From: Macropodus opercularis
Lineage: Eukaryota > Chordata > Actinopteri > Anabantiformes > Osphronemidae
Direction of reading: 5' to 3'
Length of the DNA stretch: 64,000 bases
Assembly (NCBI GenBank): GCA_030770545.1
Contig: CM061097.1
Location: 19,982,501-20,046,500 of the forward strand
Shown piece after piece: positions 57,937 to 64,000 of the stretch. Below the pieces are notes generated by a model, which worked only from the letters and a program-made list of their open reading frames with translations, had not been told where the DNA came from and did no database searches. The translations under genes were made by a program, and so were the position numbers. Each line of letters opens with the position of its first letter. The stretch's first letter is position 1.

Positions 57937-60900
57937 AATGGGTACGTAATTACACATGGCCTAAAAACATGAAAGCTCATACAGTCTGGATTTTGTTTTG
58001 GTGCAGTTACTGTTACAGCTGCACATCATTATTCATTTACCTTAAATCTCAGGTCAAACAACTTTCGTGTTTATACTGTATGAGCCCAGACAGGAACTCG
58101 TCAGCTTTTAGTTTCAAACTCAGTTAACACATTGGCTTGAACCTCTAATGATGGGATTTAACGTGGTTGTGTTTATAGGTTGAGTAATTGTTCTGGTTAT
58201 AGGCAAATAAGGATTTGGCAGATATTACTGTTTGTGCCACTGGGTACAGTAACTACTGTACATACTGAAGGGACAGATCTGTGTAGTTATGTTGTGCTTG
58301 TTTTGGTGTTTTTCACGGTTAGTTTGCTCTTTTATCTGGGACATATAACCTGGGACTTCTCTTCTCTAGGTTGCATGCAACCTCTGAGGGATGGTGGATT
58401 ACTTTTCCGACCACAAGATGACAAGGTTAAAAATTAAAATTTAAAAGATAAAGTCTAACTGTAGTTGATATTTCATTCACTGTAATTGAAGAAGGCTGCG
58501 ACCTAATCAGAATAACCTTCAGTAATCATCAGCGTGTGGGTTGACATTAGAAGCACTTCTGTGCACTGAAACCAGAGCTGGCGCCTGTATATCCAACATC
58601 AACACATTCCTCTGAGCTGTTGTAATGTGGATGTAAATCAGGCTTACATGAGGAAGTCTGTAGCCAAATTGCCACAGGTCAGTCTCAGTGTACCATAAAA
58701 CCTCCAGCGCTCAAGTTAACCTTGAATTTACTGTCTGCCTGAGATGGAAGTGTCTTTCACACAGATTCTTAACTCTCCTGCATCAGCACCATGAAACACG
58801 CAGGTTTATAGGCCGTAGTTCGGGACATCAGTGGCACAAAGCCAGCAACCACCGAAGTCTCACGATCCCAGCTTTGATTCTGGCACCTCCGTACATCTAC
58901 AAGTTCAGCTTTATTTGGTTTGGGAAAAAATCAGAGTGGGTGAAGAATTGTAGGAATTGTAGGTTTTTACAGCCAAATAAACAGAGTAATGCTCAGATAG
59001 ACCAGGTGAGAGAGAGCGTCTTGGTTTGATCAACAGCGAGGTACTAAGAGAGTAATATTTAGGTAATAACAATACAACTATTGCAGTTTTTTTCAATAAC
59101 AAATCTTAAGTAATTCATAGTAATTATCAAATATTGATAACTGCCATTAGACCATTTTCACCTTCAGTTATTATCATACTGTAGTAGTAGTAGTAGGTCC
59201 AGGTTGACTTCAGTTCACTGGCTCTAGCGCATCACCCAGCTTCACAGTTTCACAAAAATAGGTGTAATATAGTTTAATATAGCTGATAATGGATCACACG
59301 CTGTATTAGTCTGTCTTTTTCTTTCCAGGATGTTTGCCCGCAGGAGAAAGCCCACGTTTTGGGACTTCTCCGTAAACTGCACTGGCAGCGAAGCCCATTT
59401 GTCCAGCTGTAAACTGGGCCAGGCTACATCACTGAAGTCCAATGGGACCTGTGCAGGAGGGTTGCCCGTGGTGGTTAGTTGTGTTCCAGGCAGAGCCTTC
59501 GCCCCAGCTCCCATGACAGGATTTAGGAAGGCATTCAAACAAGAGGTAACTCTCCCTCCTACACACCCTGGAGCCAGCTGTTTCACGCTGATGTTTAAAA
59601 AGGAAGATCAACTTATTACTGTCTTTGTTTATTCACTGAATGCAAGTGGGAACTGAACATCCTTTGCAAACTGAATCGGTAAACAAACTGTAGGAAACAG
59701 CTGCTGTGGTTCAGTTCAGCTCAGTGGCTCTGACGTAGTGGGAGGGTGCATGAGGTGTTTGGGTCAGGCATCAGCCAAAGATGATGTTCAGAACCTAGCG
59801 TCACTCTGAGCTGCAGCTGTAGCTGCTTTGGAAATGACTCATCACAATGAGCTGTCCTCTCTTCTGGGTCTCAGCAGTGTAGTAGAAACGTGACTCTCCA
59901 GAAAGCAATGTCAATATTGAGTCTGTAAAACTGCATCATTAAGGCAAATATTTCACATAGTTCAGCAGTAGTTGTGTGTGCGTGTTTCTGGATTATGCAG
60001 CATAGATATTTAATGCAGAGACTGTGCTCATGTTGTGCACTGGAATTATAAAAGATACCATAACAGTAAAGTAATAAACATTTGAATACAGCTGTTGCCC
60101 AGGTGTGCATGAGACCAGACTTCCAGTAGGTTGGGCTGGATGCTTAGTGCGACCTGACCTTTACACACAGTGTTCAGCTTCATGTAAAAATGAGGAAATT
60201 CACCCGAATCCAAGTTCCAAACCAGAGGACTGGGGTCACATTAATGCACATGCGTTTGCAGTCGAATTTCCAGTCCCATAAAACATCCTCAGATTATAAA
60301 CAAACTTAACTTTTATATCAAGCCCAAACTGAATCATTAAGCTCACAGGAATGTTTGCCAGAGAGACTCCACACCCACATTCTGCTGTGAGTATGAGCTC
60401 GCATGCTCCCTGTCACGTTCCACAGCTGAGTGCAGAGCCGAGTGCAGAGCTGTCTGCCTCGCGTCGCATCCCAAACCTTCCACCACACTCACAGGAAATC
60501 CATCCCATCCACCCCATCGCCACACATTTACTGGATGCTCCTGTGATTTATCTTACAATGCAGCTTTTTCAGTACTTAGATAAGATAAGATGATTCTTTA
60601 TTGATCCCACCACAGCTACAAACAATAAGTAAAGTGTGACAGAACGAAGGTGGAGCGTGTGCAAATACATGTGCAAAAAGATTATCCATTATACAAATTT
60701 ACAATTTTTACAAATACAAAATACTATACATACATTTCCAAATAAACTGTACATGATAATCTGCACATAATAATCCGGATAATATGGCTGTTAGACAGAG
60801 AATGAAGGACCTAATAATTAGCAATGCAACTTCTTTTAAGTTGATGTTTTCCATGTTTGTTTCATCCTGCAGTGGGCAAACACCATGTAGTTGAGCAACC

Positions 60901-63900
60901 ATGTCATCATGGTCATCCATGATGTTTGCCACAGCAGTTTTATGCCCAATGATGGTAACACATGTCACAGCAGCAGGTTTGGGTCCTAGACGTTATAACG
61001 CAGAGAGACACAACCTGACCCGACTCACCCGACCTGACTCAGGTTTCTGATCCTCAGAAGCAAGTGGACCCATAAATGCAGATTCCTAGGACTGCCTACG
61101 TGGATGTGGTTGGATCATGACGGCAGTGCAGCCGGACTGGGTGGAGCAGATCTCACGCTAGGGCTGCAGTAGGTCAGGCTGCACGTTGGAGCTTTAGGTT
61201 GTTGGCCTAAATGGGCTTTAAATATAGGACAGGGCCAACGTTTTCCACCCAGTCATAATAAGTGTAAAAACAACATTGTTCTCAAGGTGGAAACCAACCA
61301 CACAGAAGTATAAATAAATCATAAACTATAGTTTAGTCATATCTGAAATGAATTCACGTTTTGTAAGAGCAGAGTAATGTAGAGATTAAGGTGTCTGGGC
61401 TTTAATGTGCTACTAATGTGTTTATCTGTAAAATGAATAACTTCCAGTATATCTAAACAGTTAATGGGTGGATTACATGAACAGCGTGTTGTATAAACAT
61501 GAAGCCACCCACTCTGCTGTCTCAACTTTCTCATTGCGGAGACGGAAAGGCTGATGTCGAAGCCTTGAGCTGAGTCTGTCATTTTTGAGTGAACCAGAAT
61601 AACCTAAATATGTGGTTTTCGAAACTGAACGTTTCTGCTACGTCTCTCTTTTCCCTCTTCAGCAACCGCTGGTCCGTCTGCGTGGCGGGGCCATTGTAGG
61701 CGAGGGACGAGTGGAGGTGTTGAGAAACGGAGAGTGGGGCACCATATGTGACGATAACTGGAGCCTGCTGTCGGCCACCGTGGTGTGTCGGGAGCTGGGC
61801 TTCGGTACAGCCAAGGAGGCTCTGTCTGGGGGACGCCTGGGACAAGGTGCGCACGTCTTACATCTCACTGCTCCTCACTAAACTGACAGCTGACACTAAT
61901 GCCAAGGCTGGTATAACTCATAGAACTAAGTAATGGAAAGTTTGAGGGATTTTTAAATGAATGAAATGTAAAGCTTGAATTCTAATCTAGATTACTGCCA
62001 GGTTGGAAGGTTGGAAACATGCCTGATGAAGCTTCCCTGTGCTTGCAGCCAAGGGTCCAAGCTTAAAGTACAGGGATAATAAATCCAGCTTCTCAGTGTG
62101 TATGACTTTGGGTAAAGGCTCTGTGCAGACGTCCTCACCTCGACTCACCACACCACCATCTGTTGCATCTGTTTTTGGTCATTCCAGATTATTAGTGTCT
62201 CATACAACTCTTTGTAGATGATGTGATCCTCCAAGAAGTAATGTGTCCGTTGTGGTATAGAAAGGTCAAAGGGCGAGCGGCAGGGCACAACCTTAGAGAT
62301 AGGGTGAGGAGCTCGATCACTCGCAGAGCTGTTGCTTCTCCACATCGAGAGGAGTCCGCTGAGATGGCTCGGGCATCTGCTTTGGAGGTGTTCCAGGCAT
62401 GTCCCACCGGCAAGAAGCCTATAGGAAGGTTTTTTATGTGGAGTTTGTTGGGTTTAGTTGTGTGAGGCCTTAAACCTTCCTTGTGTGTGTCTTGAGGTGC
62501 TGTTGTGAACCGCTGAAATAAAACTGTGTTGAATTGAATTGAATTGAATTTGATGGCTTTACAGTAGTTTACTGGAACGGATTTAGTTCGGACGGTGACG
62601 TGTTCCACTGTTATGATGTTGTCGTGGTCCCAGAGATCTGCAGTTACATTGCTGCACTATTGCATTCCAGTGATATTACACATGGAAAGTGATGAAACAG
62701 AGAGTTGTTCGAGACGTTTTTTTTCCTAAACCATTTTCCATCGTGCTTTCTCATCGGTGGCACTTCATAACCCTCCGAGAGGAAAACTAACGGATGGAAA
62801 AAAGGAACCCAAGTATAGTACATTGTAACTGTTATAAATACTATCAAAGAATATTTTGTTTATTTACTTTTGTTCTATGTTCATGATCATTATCCATCTC
62901 CAGTGTGAATCAGTTCTGTAGCATTTGGCTGAATGTCAACAGAGTAAAAAATCTATTTGTCTTCCATAAACAGGGTGTTCCACTGGTTGCTATACCTGCC
63001 CATGACACATCATGTGACTTTGGATCGTTTCCCTTTCCAGAATTTTCTCTTTCATTCGGGTACAAATCTGTGTTTGGGTCCAAATAATCATATTGGTCGC
63101 TGGTCGCCCTATTGCTCCTTCTCTGGTGGGTGTGTGTTGCGTAGAGCTGTCACGGTTCGATTCCTGCTCCCACCAGTCATGTGCTGAAGTGTCCTTTTGT
63201 GATTGGGTGAATGAGAAAGCAGTTCTACAAATGCAGACCACGCGTATAGTCAGAGTCTCATGTTCTTAAGCCTTTAATAATACACTTATCTGCATTTTTC
63301 AGGTATGGGCCCGGTGCATATGAATGAGGTGGCCTGCTCTGGCTTTGAGAAGTCCATTACGGAGTGTCTCTTCAACAAAGATGCGCTTGGTTGCAGCCAC
63401 GAGGAGGATGCTGCTGTCAGATGCAATGTACCTGCTATGGGCTTTCAGGAGAGGGTTAGTTTGAGCTTTGCTTCAAGCAGCACAGAGTGTGACTAGCATT
63501 CTTTCTGAAGTGTCTAGATACAAACACAGGACACACGTCATCTTATCCACCATCTGAAACTCTTATTAGTGATTATCACAGCTGACACCCACTCACAGCT
63601 ACTGTAAAGGCGATTTAGAGTTGCCAGTTAACTTAGATGCATGTTTTTGAACATCATATCAATATGATCTCAATGTAAACACTTAAATTCTATATCAATG
63701 ACACACTTTTGCCTGAGTTGAACACAAATAGTGACTTTTACTGCTGCCTGTCATTAACTGTTACTAATTTATATTGTGTTGTGTTTCCCAGTGGATGCGC
63801 TGCCGTCTTTATGTTGTTGTGCCATTTGTGCTTTTCATGCCCGTAGCTGCGTCTGAGTGGAGGTCGTAACCCCTACGAGGGCCGCGTAGAGGTGCTGGCA

Positions 63901-64000
63901 GAGAGAAACGGCTCCCTGGTGTGGGGAACGGTGTGCAGCGAGGGCTGGGGAATCATGGAGGCCATGGTGGTCTGCAGACAGCTGGGCCTGGGCTTCGCCA
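47262..64000 (+). CDS. loxl2: loxl2, lysyl oxidase homolog 2 (5' part, seven coding exons)
   Basis: Secreted copper- and quinone-dependent amine oxidase that oxidises lysines of collagen and elastin; in vertebrates it is also reported to act in the nucleus. Coding parts: ATG 47273 to 47618, 47694-47869, 57190-57401, 59329-59545, 61663-61846, 63303-63454 and 63847 to beyond the window. The frame is continuous: 429 residues to 63454, about 480 in total. Signal peptide 1-22 (MLALQSLPCC, VVLVLLNLAVA). SRCR1 is about 53-155, SRCR2 about 183-305, SRCR3 about 321-422, and SRCR4 starts at 430 and is cut by the window edge. DKRIPGFKF, CGMFGFPGER, QPLVRLRGGA and GGRNPYEGRVEVL are LOXL2-like and differ from LOXL3. 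The copper-binding and catalytic domain is outside the window. Teleosts have loxl2a and loxl2b; the copy is not assigned. Confidence 0.94.
47273..47618 (+). CDS. loxl2: loxl2 coding exon 1 (signal peptide, SRCR1 start)
   Basis: The exon starts at 47262 after ttgtgacag; ATG context is CCAAA ATG C (A at -3). An upstream in-frame ATG at 47240 is intronic. It encodes the signal peptide, a Tyr/Pro-rich segment and EGRVEVFYNGEWGTVCDDDF. It ends in phase 1 at ACAAG|gtatgt. Confidence 0.92.
47619..47693 (+). other. 75-nt in-frame, stop-free loxl2 intron
   Basis: GT at 47619-47620 and AG at 47692-47693. Removing it joins GKGQ to GPIWFDNLHC exactly as in other LOXL2 proteins. Its length is a multiple of three and it has no stop in the coding frame, so retention would insert 25 residues (starting GMWSTAKHHGK) into SRCR1. 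Confidence 0.85.
47694..47869 (+). CDS. loxl2: loxl2 coding exon 2 (SRCR1 end)
   Basis: Encodes GPIWFDNLHCTGKERTLAQC, DCKHSEDVGVMCSDKRIPGF and KFVNTLPNHIE, completing the first SRCR domain and linker. It ends in phase 0 at GAG|gtaaac. Confidence 0.93.
48887..49385 (-). mobile_element. Tc1/mariner MITE with ghost transposase end (499 bp)
   Basis: Flanked by TA on both sides (48885-48886 and 49386-49387). The terminal inverted repeats are about 60 bp: CAGTCCTGTGCAAAAGG then GGTGAAAAAATGCTGTAAAC on the left, and its inverse GTTTACAGCATTTTTTCACACC then CTTTTGCACAGTACTG on the right. Inside, the minus strand reads a broken Tc1 transposase C-terminus (DLWLVL, FLQ, KGGHSK with stops between). The catalytic domain is deleted, so it is non-autonomous. 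Confidence 0.85.
52905..53105 (-). repeat. High-copy teleost repeat, reversed fragment
   Basis: CCAGACATTCCTCCCCCCAG, CAGCTCCACAGAGAGGATCC and GGAGGCGTTCTCAGAAG match, in reverse orientation, the family also present at 62262-62553 (GGTGGCTCGGGCATCT / CATGTCCCACCGG type). Confidence 0.5.
57190..57401 (+). CDS. loxl2: loxl2 coding exon 3 (SRCR2 start)
   Basis: After accatgcacag: SLDIQVEDVRIRAILSSYRK, EGYVEVKDGGKWKQICDADW and VICGMFGFPGERKYNTRVY. Phase 0 to phase 2; donor AA|gtgagc, with the Lys codon completed by the next exon. Confidence 0.93.
57402..59328. other. loxl2 intron with poly-C tract
   Basis: A 1.9-kb intron holding a 31-nt C homopolymer (57905-57935). No other feature was recognised. 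Confidence 0.75.
57905..57935 (+). repeat. Poly-C tract, 31 nt
   Basis: Uninterrupted C31 (G31 on the minus strand) inside a loxl2 intron. Such a run can form G-quadruplex or i-motif structures and is prone to sequencing or assembly length error. Confidence 0.9.
59329..59545 (+). CDS. loxl2: loxl2 coding exon 4 (SRCR2 end)
   Basis: Encodes KMFARRRKPTFWDFSVNCTG, SEAHLSSCKLGQATSLKSNG and LPVVVSCVPGRAFAP, FRKAFKQE. The sequon NGT matches the position of a glycosylation site in human LOXL2 SRCR2 (NVT). Phase 2 to phase 0; donor GAG|gtaact. Confidence 0.93.
59546..61662. other. loxl2 intron
   Basis: A 2.1-kb intron. It contains a LINE 3' tail (60577-60690); the remainder is unrecognised. Confidence 0.75.
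60577..60690 (-). repeat. LINE 3' tail (GATAA type)
   Basis: AGATAAGATAAGATGATTCT TTATTGATCCC, then CACAGCTACAAACAATAAG. It matches the 3' end of the LINE at 41130-42125, in the same (minus) orientation. Only the tail is present. Confidence 0.6.
61663..61846 (+). CDS. loxl2: loxl2 coding exon 5 (SRCR3 start)
   Basis: After ttccctcttcag: QPLVRLRGGAIVGEGRVEVL, NGEWGTICDDNWSLLSATVV and CRELGFGTAKEALSGGRLGQ. Phase 0 to phase 1; donor AAG|gtgcgc. Confidence 0.93.
62262..62553 (+). repeat. High-copy teleost retroelement fragment with ATTGA tail
   Basis: GGGTGAGGAGCTCGATCACT, TTGCTTCTCCACATCGAGAG GAGTCCGCTGAG, ATGGCTCGGGCATCTGC and GCATGTCCCACCGGCAAGAA, ending in AATAAAACTG and a TTGAATTGAATTGAATTGAA tail. 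A widespread fish repeat; the tail suggests LINE-mediated insertion. Confidence 0.65.
63130..63242 (+). repeat. tRNA-derived SINE fragment
   Basis: Contains a pol III B-box-like GGTTCGATTCC (63154-63164), then CTGCTCCCACCAGTCATGTG and CTGAAGTGTCC, and a GAATGAGAAAGCAGTTCTAC AAATGCAGACCA 3' part. This is the layout of a common teleost tRNA-SINE. Internally deleted and not a tRNA gene. Confidence 0.65.
63303..63454 (+). CDS. loxl2: loxl2 coding exon 6 (SRCR3 end)
   Basis: Encodes GMGPVHMNEVACSGFEKSIT, ECLFNKDALGCSHEEDAAVR and CNVPAMGFQER. Phase 1 to phase 0; donor AGG|gttagt. Confidence 0.92.
63455..63846. other. loxl2 intron
   Basis: A 392-bp intron; no other feature. The acceptor atgcccgtag is preceded by only a moderate pyrimidine tract. 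Confidence 0.8.
63847..64000 (+). CDS. loxl2: loxl2 coding exon 7 (SRCR4 start, cut by window end)
   Basis: Encodes LRLSGGRNPYEGRVEVLAER, NGSLVWGTVCSEGWGIMEAM and VVCRQLGLGFA, the first half of the fourth SRCR domain. The exon continues beyond the window. Confidence 0.92.
   Translation, partial: MRLSGGRNPYEGRVEVLAERNGSLVWGTVCSEGWGIMEAMVVCRQLGLGFA

Larger units (their letters stand above)
61847..63302. other. loxl2 intron
   Basis: A 1.5-kb intron with two short interspersed repeats (62262-62553 and 63130-63242); otherwise nothing recognised. Confidence 0.75.

Noticed and set aside
57864..58127. Open frame with a polyproline run
   Set aside because: Translation of the C31 tract inside a loxl2 intron.
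63147..63175. Possible tRNA gene (B-box-like GGTTCGATTCC)
   Set aside because: No A-box or cloverleaf could be assembled; the flanking words are those of a tRNA-derived SINE.

Overview
This window is vertebrate nuclear DNA, almost certainly from a ray-finned (teleost) fish. Genes are split into short exons with GT-AG introns. The four recognisable proteins are vertebrate families. The spacer DNA is full of teleost-type debris: Tc1/mariner and piggyBac MITEs, a decayed hAT transposase, 5'-truncated LINEs and tRNA-derived or other high-copy short repeats. No prokaryotic feature, CRISPR array, tRNA gene or rRNA gene was seen. All four genes are on the + strand, head to tail.

Layout. (1) 5211-14752: the last five coding exons of a netrin receptor, unc5d, covering the UPA region and death domain; the earlier exons lie upstream of the window. 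(2) 14753-23128: unc5d 3' UTR and intergenic DNA, with a dead hAT transposase on the minus strand and a perfect palindromic octamer site. (3) 23129-28146: a complete TNF-receptor-superfamily death receptor of the TNFRSF10 (TRAIL-receptor) type in ten coding exons. (4) 28147-36855: intergenic, with a Tc1-type MITE, a high-copy repeat and a long GT microsatellite. (5) 36856-39100: a complete cyb561a3-type cytochrome b561 ferric reductase in five coding exons. (6) 39101-45340: intergenic, with a truncated LINE reverse transcriptase and three copies of one short repeat family. (7) 45340 to the end: loxl2, with a GC-rich promoter and 5' UTR exon and seven coding exons, running off the right edge inside the fourth SRCR domain before the lysyl-oxidase catalytic domain.

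Function. The genes do not form an operon-like system. Two neighbours, unc5d and the TNFRSF10-like gene, both encode type I receptors with a cytoplasmic death domain. The unc5d / TNFRSF10 / LOXL2 grouping recalls human 8p, which supports the orthology calls. CYB561A3 is on another chromosome in human and is the rearranged member.

Exon boundaries were set by eye from splice consensus, reading-phase continuity and remembered family sequence. For each gene the joined exons keep one open frame. Nothing resembling an undescribed system was found. The most noteworthy points are a 75-nt stop-free in-frame intron in loxl2, a nested-palindrome piggyBac MITE, a TA-flanked Tc1 MITE with a ghost transposase end, and alternative in-frame start and splice choices in the death receptor.
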